This document shows, one piece after another, positions 53,463 through 63,118 of a stretch of DNA of 64,000 bases. This stretch comes from Terriglobia bacterium (GTDB lineage: Bacteria > Acidobacteriota > Terriglobia > Bryobacterales > Bryobacteraceae). Location of the stretch: assembly GCA_020073345.1 (NCBI GenBank), contig JAIQFI010000031.1, forward strand, positions 1-64,000, written 5' to 3'. Under the pieces are notes generated by a model. That model searched no databases. It was not told where the DNA came from and saw only the letters and a list, made by a program, of their open reading frames with translations. Numbering within the stretch: the first letter of the stretch is position 1; every line of letters starts with the position of its first letter. The position numbers and the translations under genes were made by a program.

Positions 53463-53666
53463 CTATTTCACGCTGGGTGCGCGATTTGGCCCTTCCTGAT
53501 GGGCTTTCGGTGAAGACGAAACCATCTCCAGGAACAAGGAAACGATCAGCAATCCGGCGATCACGGCTCCGATTAACATAGCGACCCCATTTCTGCCAGC
53601 TACTTTCTCTGGTTTTCTCTTAGCACGCTGCTCTCCATAGTGCTGATCCTGGCGAGAACGTTTCAA
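53463..53666 (-). CDS. Small single-pass membrane protein
   Basis: A 67-aa protein with a basic N-terminus (MKRSRQDQHYGEQRAKRKPEK), one membrane helix (AMLIGAVIAGLLIVSLFLEMV) and a short tail. The positive-inside rule places the N-terminus in the cytoplasm. It lies 12 bases before the helical hypothetical protein. No family recognised. Confidence 0.6.
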   Translation of the reverse strand: MKRSRQDQHYGEQRAKRKPEKVAGRNGVAMLIGAVIAGLLIVSLFLEMVSSSPKAHQEGPNRAPSVK

Positions 53667-53763
53667 TCTGAATACACGACATCAGATGCTCATGGATGTT
53701 CGCGCGATGCGAAAGAAAGCCGGCTCAGGGGGCGATCTCGCACCGAGCTACACTGGAATCTAA

Positions 53764-54246
53764 ATGTCGAAACAATACCCCAGTGCTCCCCCGCTAGCCA
53801 TTGATGGCAACAAGAAGTACACGGCCACCTTCAACACTTCGCGCGGCGAGATCGTCTGCGAGCTGTTCGCCAAAGACGCGCCCTTGACCGTGAATAATTT
53901 CGTTTTCCTGGCCCGGGATAAGTTCTATGACGGCACGAAGTTCCACCGCGTGATTGCGAACTTCATGATCCAGGGCGGCGATCCGACGGCAACCGGCTCG
54001 GGCGGGCCAGGGTACCGTTTTGCGGACGAATGCAAGGGGAATCCCAACAAGCACAATGTCGGGACCCTCTCCATGGCCAACGCCGGGCCCAATACCAACG
54101 GAAGCCAGTTCTTCATCACCCACGTGGCAACTCCCCACCTGGACGGGAAGCACACCGTCTTCGGAAAAGTAACCAAGGGTCAGGACGTCGTCGACGCGGT
54201 GCGGCAGGGCGATACCCTCACCAGTGTTGCGATTACCGAAGCTTAA
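53764..54246 (+). CDS. Cyclophilin-type peptidyl-prolyl isomerase
   Basis: A 160-aa cytoplasmic cyclophilin (no signal peptide) that speeds cis/trans proline isomerisation in protein folding. Core motifs: FHRVIANFMIQGGDPTATGSGGPGY (catalytic Arg and Phe/Gln), GTLSMANAGPNTNGSQFFIT and LDGKHTVFGKV with the Trp/His site. It is upstream of bshB1 on the same strand, 12 bases away. Confidence 0.95.
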   Translation: MSKQYPSAPPLAIDGNKKYTATFNTSRGEIVCELFAKDAPLTVNNFVFLARDKFYDGTKFHRVIANFMIQGGDPTATGSGGPGYRFADECKGNPNKHNVGTLSMANAGPNTNGSQFFITHVATPHLDGKHTVFGKVTKGQDVVDAVRQGDTLTSVAITEA

Positions 54247-54258
54247 TTTTCTACTCAT

Positions 54259-54951
54259 ATGAGAATCCTGGCGGTCGGCGCGCATCCCGACGACGTCGAA
54301 TTTGGCTGTGCGCCCATTTTGATCCAGGAGGTTCAGAGCGGGCACGAAGCGCGTATCCTGGTGACCTCGAAAGGCGAAGCTTCCAGTGCCGGAACCCCGG
54401 AGGATCGGGTGCAGGAAGCCCGGGACGCCGCCCGGATCATTGGTGCCGCGATCCAGTTCGTGGAATTGGGCGGAGACTGCCATATCGAGCAAAACCCGGC
54501 CAACGCGATGACGATTGCCCGGGAGATTCGCCGCTTCAAACCGGATGTAGTCCTGGCACCGCATCCGGGGGAGAACCAGCATCCGGATCATGCTGCCGTA
54601 GGGAAAATCGTGCGGGACGCCGCCCGGCTGGCTCGCTATGGCGGTTTGCGGGATCTGGAAGAGCTTCCTCCGCATCCAATTACGAGCTTGTATTACTACA
54701 CCATCACCCAGGTCTTTATCGATCCGCCCGAGCTGGTGGTGGATGTCAGCGCCGCGCGGGAGGCGTGGGAATCGGCAATTCAGTGCCACCAGAGCCAGAT
54801 GCGGACCCGCAACTACCTGGATCTGGTGATGTCGCGGGCGCGGACGCTGGGAGCGGCGGTCGGCGTGGAGTATGCGGCGGGGTTGTGGCTAAATGACCCG
54901 ATTCGGCTGGCGTCGCTGGCGGACATTCCACTGTCGTCGAGGTGTTTCTAG
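54259..54951 (+). CDS. bshB1: Bacillithiol biosynthesis deacetylase
   Basis: A 230-aa PIG-L/LmbE-fold zinc deacetylase. AHPDDVEFGCAP holds zinc ligands and the catalytic Asp; GENQHPDHAAVG carries the third ligand region. It deacetylates GlcNAc-malate in bacillithiol synthesis. The assignment as BshB1, rather than a general LmbE protein, rests on the bshA gene that begins 4 bases after its stop. Confidence 0.93.
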   Translation: MRILAVGAHPDDVEFGCAPILIQEVQSGHEARILVTSKGEASSAGTPEDRVQEARDAARIIGAAIQFVELGGDCHIEQNPANAMTIAREIRRFKPDVVLAPHPGENQHPDHAAVGKIVRDAARLARYGGLRDLEELPPHPITSLYYYTITQVFIDPPELVVDVSAAREAWESAIQCHQSQMRTRNYLDLVMSRARTLGAAVGVEYAAGLWLNDPIRLASLADIPLSSRCF

Positions 54952-54955
54952 GGCC

Positions 54956-56101
54956 ATGAGCGGGCTTTCGATAGGGATCACCTGCTATCCCACGGTCGGC
55001 GGCAGCGGGATTGTCGCGTCGCAGCTCGGCAGTGAGCTCGCCCGGCTGGGCCACAAGGTGCACTTCATCAGCTATGAGCCGCCCTTCCGGCTGGATCGCA
55101 AGCAGCCCAACGTATTCTTCCACCAGGTGGAGCTGAACGAATACCGGCTGTTCAAGTATCCCGACTACACGCTGCCGCTGGCGGTGAAGATGGTGGAAGT
55201 GGCGGCCAAGCACAAGCTGGAGATCCTGCACGTGCACTACGCCGTACCGCATGCGACGGCGGCGCTGCTCGCCACCCAGATCGCGCGGGATCAGATGCGG
55301 CATACTCCTCACGTAATAACAACGTTGCATGGGACCGACATCACCCTGTTGGCGCGGGACCCCAACCTGGGGCCGATCATCAAGTACTCGATCGAGAGTT
55401 CCTGCGGCGTCACGGCGGTATCGCGCAGCTTGAAGGCGGAAACGGTTCAGGTGCTGAAATCGAAGAAACCGATTGAGGTGATCTACAACTTCTACCGGCC
55501 TAAGTCGCCGCGCAAGGGGCGGCAGGAGATCCGGCGAGCCCTGCGCGTCCGCAAGGACGATTTTCTATTGATTCACATGTCCAACCTCCGTCCGGTGAAG
55601 CGGGCGCAGGACGTTCTGCGGGTTCTGGCGGAGTTGAAGGATCAGCCGAACATCAAGCTGCTGATTCTGGCCGGGGAGTCCTTCAGTCCCTTCCGCAAGG
55701 CAGTGAAGAGGATGGGGATCGAAGACCGGCTGGTGGTGAAGGCCAACGTTCTGGACATCGAAAATTATCTGCACGCGGCGGACGCCGGATTGTACGCCTC
55801 CGAGCGCGAGAGTTTCGGCATGGGTGTGCTCGAAACCATGAGCTTCGGTAAGCCGGTGGTGGCGACGCGCGTGGGCGGCGTCACCGAGATCATGCTCGAC
55901 GGAGAAACCGGGTTCCTGAAACGGCTGGGCGACGTGAAATCGATGGCCAAAGCGATCCGGACGCTGGCGAACGATCCCGAATTGGCGGCCCGCATGGGAG
56001 AGGCGGCGCGGGTCCGGGCGGAGCAGGAGTTTTCGTCACAAAAGAGCGTAGATCAGTATTTGGATTTGTACCGCCGGACGATTCGGGATTGTCCGGATTA
56101 G
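54956..56101 (+). CDS. bshA: N-acetyl-alpha-D-glucosaminyl L-malate synthase
   Basis: First bacillithiol enzyme, joining GlcNAc from UDP-GlcNAc to malate. About 381 aa from the ATG at 54956 (MSGLSIGITCYPTVGGSG), the family start; the longer ORF overlaps bshB1. GT-B fold of family 4: GGSGIVASQLGSELARLGHKVHFI, HVHYAVPHATAALLA, TTLHGTDITLLARDP and ASERESFGMGVLETMSFGKPVVATRVGG (donor site). bshC (cysteine ligase) is not in the window. Confidence 0.95.
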   Translation: MSGLSIGITCYPTVGGSGIVASQLGSELARLGHKVHFISYEPPFRLDRKQPNVFFHQVELNEYRLFKYPDYTLPLAVKMVEVAAKHKLEILHVHYAVPHATAALLATQIARDQMRHTPHVITTLHGTDITLLARDPNLGPIIKYSIESSCGVTAVSRSLKAETVQVLKSKKPIEVIYNFYRPKSPRKGRQEIRRALRVRKDDFLLIHMSNLRPVKRAQDVLRVLAELKDQPNIKLLILAGESFSPFRKAVKRMGIEDRLVVKANVLDIENYLHAADAGLYASERESFGMGVLETMSFGKPVVATRVGGVTEIMLDGETGFLKRLGDVKSMAKAIRTLANDPELAARMGEAARVRAEQEFSSQKSVDQYLDLYRRTIRDCPD

Positions 56102-56255
56102 GCCCGGGGGCGAAATGCGCCCTGCGAAGGGGCGGAATTATCTTCCTGTCCTGGTAAATTCCTCCGTTCACTTTCGGCGCGTGGCCGAGCAAGATCAATC
56201 ACCTGCGGATCACGGAACGACAATTGCGAATTAAGTTCGCTGGAGGTCTGCCTTT

Positions 56256-57242
56256 ATGGAAAAAGACTACCTGAGTTCCGACTCGATTCGCGAAGAGAAC
56301 GAAGCGGAGTTGCGGTGGGAACGCGCACGGCGCCACCACCGTTTCGTTACGGCTGTTTTGATTTTGCTTGTGGCGGCCATGGTGGGCGTCGCATGGTACG
56401 CGTATCCCATCCTGGGGCGGCACGACAACCTGCTGTCGCAAATCCCCACTACGTTGGCCGATGTTCGGAAAGATATCGTCGGCTTAGGCGAACAGGCCAA
56501 AGCCGCGGACGCCAAGGTGGAAGATTGGAGCAACCGCCAGGAAGAACTGCGAAGCCAATTGAATAAGGCCCGCGGCGATCTGATGGCGCGCATCGATTCC
56601 GCCAAGAAACAAACGAGCGATGCATCGAGAGTGCTGGTCGAACGGGTGCGAAGCGACGTCGCGACCCAGATCGATAGCGTAAAAACGCAGTTGGCCAAGC
56701 TGGAGACTTCGGGCGCAAGCGATCGTGAGCAAATCGCGCGGTTGCAGCAGGAACTGGCTCAGGTTCGGGGCCAGGTGAACCAGCAAGGCCAAGAGCTCGC
56801 GTCGGTTCAGGGCCGCGTGACGCAGAACGCGGCTTCGACCGAGCAGGAATTTGCGTCCGTGAAAACCACTCAGCAGCACGACCGCCACGATTTCGACGCG
56901 TATGCGGACAAGTTCGCCGTGAAACGCGTCGACTTTGAGGTGACCAAGAACCACGGCACTACAGTCGCGCCGGGGATCTCGCTCGAGGTGAACGGCACGG
57001 ATGTTTCTTACCAGCGAGTCAACGGTTCGGTGTTGGCGTCAGATGGCCACACCACCTGGCTGCGGCAACTTAAAGTCCAGGAACCCGTCTTCTTGACCAG
57101 TTTCGCGGATGGCCGTACTCGCGAGCTGGTAATCACCCGCGTCAACAAAAATGGCGCGGTCGGCTACGTGTTGGTCCCGGCGCAAGAGAGCGCGATGAGC
57201 CGCGCTACCAGGTCGTTTACCAGTCCAGAGCAAGCCGAGTAA
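56256..57242 (+). CDS. Membrane-anchored coiled-coil protein
   Basis: A 328-aa protein with a short charged N-terminus, one membrane helix (FVTAVLILLVAAMVGVAWYA, about 31-50), a long coiled coil (about 60-215, with ASVQGRVTQNAASTEQEFASVKTTQQ) and a C-terminal globular domain of about 110 residues (VKRVDFEVTKNHGTTVAPGISLEVNGTDVSYQRVNG). GGAGG lies 9 bases before the ATG. No family named. Probably an envelope-spanning or scaffold protein. Confidence 0.78.
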   Translation: MEKDYLSSDSIREENEAELRWERARRHHRFVTAVLILLVAAMVGVAWYAYPILGRHDNLLSQIPTTLADVRKDIVGLGEQAKAADAKVEDWSNRQEELRSQLNKARGDLMARIDSAKKQTSDASRVLVERVRSDVATQIDSVKTQLAKLETSGASDREQIARLQQELAQVRGQVNQQGQELASVQGRVTQNAASTEQEFASVKTTQQHDRHDFDAYADKFAVKRVDFEVTKNHGTTVAPGISLEVNGTDVSYQRVNGSVLASDGHTTWLRQLKVQEPVFLTSFADGRTRELVITRVNKNGAVGYVLVPAQESAMSRATRSFTSPEQAE

Positions 57243-57261
57243 AGGTTCGCACGGCCACGCC

Positions 57262-58656
57262 TTAGGGACCCTTCGCCAGGAACGGTTTGGACTCGTCCAA
57301 CCAAGCCGTTCCGGCGATATCCAGATGGACCCAGGGCGTATCGCCGGCAAATTCCTTCAGAAAATACGCCGCGCTGATGGCTCCGCCCCAGCGACCGCCG
57401 ATGTTGGCCAGGTCGGCGAAGGCGCTCTTGAGAAGATCCTTATAGTCGTCGTCGAGCGGCATGTGCCAGGATTTTTCGCCTTCCGCCTTGGCGGCGGCCA
57501 GCACGCGCGCGAGCAGAGCATCGTTGTTGGTGAAGACGCCGATGTTGACGTTTCCCAGTGCGACCACGATCGCTCCCGTGAGCGTTGCCGCATCCACCAG
57601 ATGTGTGCAGCCCAGGCGCTGCGCATAGGTGAGCGCGTCCACCAGGATCAGCCGACCTTCGGCATCGGTATTGAGTACTTCGATGGTCTTGCCGGAAAGC
57701 GACGTGACGATATCGCCGGGACGCTGGGCTTTGCCGCCAACCATGTTCTCGACGGCGGGAATCAAGGCAGTGACGGGAATGGCCGGCTTCAACTGCGCGA
57801 TCGCGCGCATCGCACCGAGCATGGCCGCGCCGCCTGCCATGTCGTACTTCATCTTCTCCATGCCCTCGGCGGGCTTGATCGAGACTCCGCCGGTGTCGAA
57901 GGTGACGCCCTTGCCGACCAAACCGAGGTGGTCTGATGTCTTGGGCGCCTGCAGCGGTTTATACCTAAGAATGATGAGAGCCGGCGGCTCGGCGCTGCCC
58001 TGCGATACGCCCAAGAGCGATCCCATGCCGAGCTGGCGCATGCGCGGCTCGTCCAGGACTTCATACTCCAGGCCGACTTCAGCGGCCATCGCTTTGGCGC
58101 GTTCGGCGAGCAAAGTCGGAGTCATCACATTGGCCGGTTCATTCACCAGCTCGCGGGTGAAATTCTGTGCATCGCCGAGGATCTTGCCGCGTTCGAAGGC
58201 GGCTCGGGCCGAATCTGGAGCGACGAGAACGAACGCTTCGAGAGACTTGGCGTCGCTAGAGGTTTTGTAACGGTCGGGCTCGAAGTTGCCGAGGATCGCG
58301 CCTTCGACCGCGGCCTCGGCATTCGCGTCACCGAGCCACCAGGCGAGCTTTTTTACGCCCTTCTGCTTGAGCGCGCGCACGGCTGTTCCGACGGCGCGGC
58401 GCAGGACGGCGGCGTCGAATTTATCGCGCTTGCCTCCGCCGGCGACGGCGAGGCGTTTGGCCTTAAGCCCTTGTGGCTGGTGCTGAACCGCGAGCTCACC
58501 GGTCTTGCCTGTGAATTCGCCGGAGGATCGCAATTCGTCGAGCCAAGCCGAAGAGCCCTTCAATTCGGCGGGTGCGGTTTCTTCTTCAAACAAAAGCACG
58601 ACGACCGCGTCGGCTTCGACGCGGTCGAGGGATTGCGTTACGAGAGTGGTCTCCAC
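57262..58656 (-). CDS. pepA: Leucyl aminopeptidase (M17)
   Basis: A 464-aa di-metal aminopeptidase that removes N-terminal residues in the cytoplasm. GKGVTFDTGGVSIKPAEGMEKMKYDMAGGAAML carries the metal and Lys sites, and NTDAEGRLILVDAL is the family signature with the second metal site. The N-terminal domain is more variable, as expected. It ends 19 bases from the converging coiled-coil gene. Confidence 0.96.
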   Translation of the reverse strand: METTLVTQSLDRVEADAVVVLLFEEETAPAELKGSSAWLDELRSSGEFTGKTGELAVQHQPQGLKAKRLAVAGGGKRDKFDAAVLRRAVGTAVRALKQKGVKKLAWWLGDANAEAAVEGAILGNFEPDRYKTSSDAKSLEAFVLVAPDSARAAFERGKILGDAQNFTRELVNEPANVMTPTLLAERAKAMAAEVGLEYEVLDEPRMRQLGMGSLLGVSQGSAEPPALIILRYKPLQAPKTSDHLGLVGKGVTFDTGGVSIKPAEGMEKMKYDMAGGAAMLGAMRAIAQLKPAIPVTALIPAVENMVGGKAQRPGDIVTSLSGKTIEVLNTDAEGRLILVDALTYAQRLGCTHLVDAATLTGAIVVALGNVNIGVFTNNDALLARVLAAAKAEGEKSWHMPLDDDYKDLLKSAFADLANIGGRWGGAISAAYFLKEFAGDTPWVHLDIAGTAWLDESKPFLAKGP

Positions 58657-58679
58657 TTCTAGAGCTTACTACTTGCCTC

Positions 58680-59618
58680 TTACTTCTTGGCTTTCGAAAG
58701 CTCTTCGTAGAACGGGTCGAGACGGGCGGGCGCCGTCCACTGCGCGCCGGTGACGTTCCATCCGATGTCGTCGGTCTTGATGGATGCGAGCAACTTGTCT
58801 TTCGGCGTCCCCTTCTTGACTTGCTCCTCGGCGCGCGAGACCAGATTGTCCCACTTGGTCTTGTAGGCTTCGACATCGGCCTTGGTCATCACGTTGCCAT
58901 GTCCGGGAATGAGCGTGTCGAAGTCGAGCTTCAGCGTGCCGGCGACCAGCTTGGGCCACTCGACCGCACTGCCGCCGTTGGGGAAATCGATATTGGGAGC
59001 GCCGTTGACGATGGCGTCGCCGCCCGCGACGATCTTGAGAGTGGGGAAGTACACGATCGAATCGCCGCCGGTGTGGGCGCGCGCGAAGTGGTAAACCCGT
59101 ACCTGCGCGCCACCGAGTTTGAAGGCGTAGTTCTTGGTGTAAGTGACATTGGGCTCAGCCGGCTTCCCGGCAGGGGCGGTGTATGTAGCCAACTCGGCCT
59201 TTTCACCGTCGGCCGCGATCACCTTGGCGCCGGCGTCGATAAAGCTCTTGGTGTTGCCGCTGTGGTCCTGGTGCACGTGGGTGATCACGACGTACTTGAC
59301 GGGCTGGTTCGTCACCTTCTTGATCTGTGCCATCAAGTCGTTATAGTTGGCCTCGCCCAGGTTCTTGGTGTCCACGACGATCACGCCGCCGTTGGTGACG
59401 ACGACGCTGGTGTTGCCTCCCGCTCCGGTGACTTCGTAGAAGCCGGGCTTGATCTGGACGATCGCCTGGCCCTGGGGAGCGCCTTTTCCTTTTCCATCTC
59501 CGCCTTTACCGTCGCCCTTGCCTTGGCCGCCTCCGGGAGGGGCCTGGGCGGAAATGACTACGGTGGCCGCGACGATGGCCGTCAGTGCAGAAAGAGTAAG
59601 CAAGATTCTACGGAACAT
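58680..59618 (-). CDS. Exported MBL-fold metallo-hydrolase
   Basis: A 312-aa protein with a signal peptide (LTLSALTAIVAATVVISA), a Gly/Lys-rich spacer (GKGDGKGGDGKGKG) and a metallo-beta-lactamase fold with the zinc motif HVHQDHSGN (about residue 117), HTGGDSIVYFP (third His) and the later IPGHGNV. Classified by fold only; its substrate could be a lactone, thioester or phosphodiester. It follows pepA in orientation, 23 bases apart. Confidence 0.88.
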   Translation of the reverse strand: MFRRILLTLSALTAIVAATVVISAQAPPGGGQGKGDGKGGDGKGKGAPQGQAIVQIKPGFYEVTGAGGNTSVVVTNGGVIVVDTKNLGEANYNDLMAQIKKVTNQPVKYVVITHVHQDHSGNTKSFIDAGAKVIAADGEKAELATYTAPAGKPAEPNVTYTKNYAFKLGGAQVRVYHFARAHTGGDSIVYFPTLKIVAGGDAIVNGAPNIDFPNGGSAVEWPKLVAGTLKLDFDTLIPGHGNVMTKADVEAYKTKWDNLVSRAEEQVKKGTPKDKLLASIKTDDIGWNVTGAQWTAPARLDPFYEELSKAKK

Positions 59619-59651
59619 GCAGAAATCCTCCCGAGCAGGACCGAGTATACC

Positions 59652-60143
59652 CTAGTCCCGGCCGCGGCGGCCGAGCGCGGCCTTGGCTTCCGCCTTCATC
59701 TCGCGAGCCCGTTCACTCTCGCGCTTGTCGTGGAACTTTTTCCCCTTGCCCACCGCCAGTTCCACCTTGATCCGTCCGTTCTTGAGATACAGCTTGGTGG
59801 GGACCACGGTCAGCCCGCGCTCACGAGTGGTTTCCTGGAGTTTCAGAATCTCAGACTTGTGCAGCAGGAGTTTCCGCCGGCGAACCGGCTCATGATTCAT
59901 CAGGTTGCCGTGCGAATAATGCGAGATGTGGGCGTTCACCAGCCAGGCTTCGTTGGCGGCGACTTCGCCGTAAGCGTCCTTGAGCTGGATCATGCCGGCG
60001 CGCGCGGCCTTGACCTCGGTTCCGGTTAACACCAGGCCGGCTTCGGTCCGATCCGACAGGAAGTAGTCGTGGCCCGCAGACCGGTTGTCGCTGAGGATCT
60101 TTATTTTCTCTTCCAAACTTTTATTTACACACAAGCAACCCAA
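59652..60143 (-). CDS. smpB: SsrA-binding protein SmpB
   Basis: Delivers tmRNA to stalled ribosomes. About 163 aa with the family blocks [80 protein letters not shown] and a basic C-terminal tail ([25 protein letters not shown]) that enters the mRNA channel. No ATG precedes the family core; the start is TTG (60143, 60134 or 60116). No ssrA gene is visible in the window. Confidence 0.95.
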   Translation of the reverse strand: MGCLCVNKSLEEKIKILSDNRSAGHDYFLSDRTEAGLVLTGTEVKAARAGMIQLKDAYGEVAANEAWLVNAHISHYSHGNLMNHEPVRRRKLLLHKSEILKLQETTRERGLTVVPTKLYLKNGRIKVELAVGKGKKFHDKRESERAREMKAEAKAALGRRGRD

Positions 60144-60214
60144 ATCGCGTCAAGGGCTTATGAGGCCCCGGGTGCAAGTGTAACACGCGGGGTTTCGGTG
60201 GATTCGGTAAATCA

Positions 60215-62620
60215 ATGACATGTAAGTACTTACGAGTAGTCGCGGCCGTTTTCCTGGCGCTCCTGATGGGACTGCCTCTGGAGGCCGGGACCCGCAAAGG
60301 CGACCGGCTCCTGAAGCAGGCCCAAGCGGCCGAAGTCAAGAAAGATTGGGACTTGGCACTGCAACTTTACCTGCAGGCCGCGGATGAGGATCCCCGCGAT
60401 ACCGGGTACCTGATCGGGCTGCAACGAGTCCGCTTTCAGGCGTCGTCCGCGCATGTGGACCGGGGGCAGAAGAGCCGCGGCGACGGGAACCTCCAAGAAG
60501 CCATCAGTGAATTTCAAAGAGCCATTGTGGCCGACCCATCCTCGGCGATGGCGCTGCAGGAACTGAGACGCACCCAGGACATGCTCCGGCAACCGGCGGC
60601 GACGTCGGGGGGGCGCACGCTGACGCCGGTGGAGCAGATCCGCCGTGACGCCGCCCAACAGGTGGAATCGATGATGGGGCCTCCGGATCTCAAACCGGCG
60701 CTGCGGCGGATTCCGTCCGTCAAGCTCAATAACCAGCCGCCGAGGGTACTCTATGAGAGCATCGGCAAGATCGCCGGCATCACCACGGTGATCGATCCGG
60801 ATGGCCTGGGAGCCGTCCAGACCCGGACTTTCAACGTGGAGATGGGCGAGGCCACGGTGGAACAGGCTTTCGATTACGTCGCGCTGCTGACGCACACCTA
60901 CTGGAAGCCGATTTCCTCCACCAGCATTTTCGTTACGCAGGATTCTGCAAACAAACGCCGCGACTACGAAGACTTCGTGGTCAAGACGTTCTACATCACT
61001 AACGCCAGCACCGTGCAAGAGTTTCAGGAAATCTCGACCGCTGTGCGCACCATCACCAACATCACGCGCGTCTTCACGGTGAATCCGCAGAAGGCCCTGG
61101 TGGTCCGCGGCTCGGCCGATGCCGTGGCGCTGGCGGAAAAGCTGGTGCACGATCTGGACAAACCCAAGTCCGAGGTGGTGATCGATGTGCTGATCATGGA
61201 GGCGAATACCACCCGCACGCGCGATCTGGCGGCGACGCTGGCGTCCGTCGGATCCTCGGGGCTGAGCGCGGGCCTCAGCAGCGCGATCAACTTCACGCCG
61301 CGGGGGGCTGCGGCCACCACAGGGACCGGGACCGGAACAGGCACCGGCACAGGCGCAACTCCAACCACAACGCCCAGCGGATCGATCAACCTGGCGCAGC
61401 TCGGCCACCTGGCCACCTCCGATTTTTCGACCACACTGCCGGGAGCGCTCCTGGAAGCCGTGCTGAGCGACAACCGGACGAAGATCCTGAATTCTCCGCA
61501 GGTGCGCGTGTCCGACGGCATGAAGGCGACGCTTAAGATCGGCGACAAGATTCCGATCGCGACCGGCAGCTTCCAATCCGGCGTGGGCACGGTGGGCGGC
61601 GCGCCTTACGCGCAAACCCAGTTTCAATTCACCGACGTGGGCATCAAGGTGGAGATTACCCCGCAAGTGCACTCCGCCGATGAACTCACGATGCATGTAA
61701 GTTTCGAAGTATCGACGGTCCGGAGCTACACGGACATCGGCGGCGTGCAGCAGCCCATCATCGGTCAGCGCACCGAAGAGGCCGACGTCCGGTTGCGTGA
61801 GGGCGAGGTCAACATTCTGGCGGGCCTGGACGGGGTACAGGATTCGAGTGTGGTCAGCGGCATCCCCGGGTTGGTGAACATCCCGATCCTGGGCAAGATT
61901 CTCTTCGGCAGCGATCACATCGAAAAGGACCGCCAGCAACTGATGATCGCGCTGGTGCCGCACATCGTCCGGACTCCGGACTACACGCCGGAGAACCTGC
62001 GCGGTATCTACTCGGGACCGGATCAATCCCTTCGCCTGATGTACGCGCCGCGGGATGAAGACGGGTCGGCTCCGGCTGTGAACGCTCCAGCGCCTGGAGT
62101 AGGCCAGACTCCTGCCGCGGCTCCACAAGCGCCTGCCATACAGCCGCCGGCGCTGGGAGCACCGGGGACGCCGCCTCTGCCTGTTCCGCCCGTGCCCCCG
62201 GGAGCAGGTGCTCGCGTGGTCTTCGTGCCCGGCAACGTTGCTGTGGGGCCGAATACGCCCTTTACCGTGAACGTGCAACTGACCGAAGTAACCGATGCAT
62301 CTTCGATTACACCGCTGCGGGTTAAATGGGACCCGGCGATGCTGAGGCTCACCGACATCGTGCCCGGCGAGTTGCTCGCGCGCAGCGGCGGGGCAGTCAG
62401 CTCGATCAAGGACATCCGCAATGATTCGGGCGAGGCGACGCTGAACATGTCGCGTGCCGGAGGAGCAGGAGTTTCGGGCTCCGGACCTGTGGTGATCCTG
62501 AATTTTGTCGCGGTTGCGCCCGGGACGGGCTCGCTGACCGTGACGGAAATGGGGTTGAAGAACTCGCAGTCGCAGGCGATCCCGGTAACCCTGGGTTCGG
62601 TTTCCGTGGCGGTAAAGTAG
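60215..62620 (+). CDS. Secretin (GspD/PilQ-like) with TPR and cohesin-like domains
   Basis: An 801-aa outer-membrane secretin. Signal peptide (VVAAVFLALLMGLPLEA), two TPR-like helices (DWDLALQLYLQAADEDP), N1/N3-type domains (about 160-300), the secretin pore (about 430-590, with VGGAPYAQTQFQFTDVGIKVEITPQV, EADVRLREGEVNILAGL and GIPGLVNIPILGKILFGS), a Pro/Ala linker and a C-terminal cohesin-like beta domain (VVFVPGNVAVGPNTPFTVNVQ). It is followed by two pseudopilins, so it probably serves type IV pili or type II secretion. Confidence 0.93.
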   Translation: MTCKYLRVVAAVFLALLMGLPLEAGTRKGDRLLKQAQAAEVKKDWDLALQLYLQAADEDPRDTGYLIGLQRVRFQASSAHVDRGQKSRGDGNLQEAISEFQRAIVADPSSAMALQELRRTQDMLRQPAATSGGRTLTPVEQIRRDAAQQVESMMGPPDLKPALRRIPSVKLNNQPPRVLYESIGKIAGITTVIDPDGLGAVQTRTFNVEMGEATVEQAFDYVALLTHTYWKPISSTSIFVTQDSANKRRDYEDFVVKTFYITNASTVQEFQEISTAVRTITNITRVFTVNPQKALVVRGSADAVALAEKLVHDLDKPKSEVVIDVLIMEANTTRTRDLAATLASVGSSGLSAGLSSAINFTPRGAAATTGTGTGTGTGTGATPTTTPSGSINLAQLGHLATSDFSTTLPGALLEAVLSDNRTKILNSPQVRVSDGMKATLKIGDKIPIATGSFQSGVGTVGGAPYAQTQFQFTDVGIKVEITPQVHSADELTMHVSFEVSTVRSYTDIGGVQQPIIGQRTEEADVRLREGEVNILAGLDGVQDSSVVSGIPGLVNIPILGKILFGSDHIEKDRQQLMIALVPHIVRTPDYTPENLRGIYSGPDQSLRLMYAPRDEDGSAPAVNAPAPGVGQTPAAAPQAPAIQPPALGAPGTPPLPVPPVPPGAGARVVFVPGNVAVGPNTPFTVNVQLTEVTDASSITPLRVKWDPAMLRLTDIVPGELLARSGGAVSSIKDIRNDSGEATLNMSRAGGAGVSGSGPVVILNFVAVAPGTGSLTVTEMGLKNSQSQAIPVTLGSVSVAVK

Positions 62621-62626
62621 GAAAAG

Positions 62627-63118
62627 ATGAGGGAGCGCCGGCAGCGCGATACAGCAAAGTTGGCCCAGCGGGGCATGACTTTGGTCGAGCTGATCGTGGC
62701 CGTGTCGATCTTAGCGCTGCTCTCGACGCTGGCCGTTCCCCTGGCGAGCTACAAGGTGAAACGCGACAAGGAGCGCGACCTGCGCTATGCGCTACGCGAG
62801 ATCCGCGGCGCCATCGACCGGTATAAGGATGCTTCCGATCAGGGGAAGATCCAGGTGAAGGTCGGAACGGATGGTTATCCGGAGGATCTGGATGTTCTGG
62901 TGGAAGGCGTGACGCTGGTGGGCAACGCGACGGGAGCCAAGATCAAGTTCCTGCGCCGGATTCCCGCCGATCCCATGACGGGGACCACGGAGTGGGGTAA
63001 ACGCAGCTCGCAGGACGATCCCAAGTCCAACAGCTGGGGCGGGCAAAACGTTTTCGATGTCTATTCGAGGAGCATGGACCGGGCGCGCGATGGAACTCCC
63101 TATTCAGAGTGGCAATAA
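62627..63118 (+). CDS. Pseudopilin/prepilin (GspG-like)
   Basis: A 163-aa prepilin with QRGMTLVELIVAVSILALLSTLAVPLASYKVKRDKERDL: processing site Gly-Met, with the Glu at mature position 5. The remainder has the RRIPADPMTG motif and ends DGTPYSEWQ, typical of GspG-like pseudopilins. It starts 6 bases after the secretin stop. Confidence 0.9.
   Translation: MRERRQRDTAKLAQRGMTLVELIVAVSILALLSTLAVPLASYKVKRDKERDLRYALREIRGAIDRYKDASDQGKIQVKVGTDGYPEDLDVLVEGVTLVGNATGAKIKFLRRIPADPMTGTTEWGKRSSQDDPKSNSWGGQNVFDVYSRSMDRARDGTPYSEWQ

Noticed and set aside
60230-62278. 682-aa minus-strand ORF
   Set aside because: Antisense to the secretin, with Arg/His-rich low-information sequence typical of high-GC shadow frames; no start context or domain.
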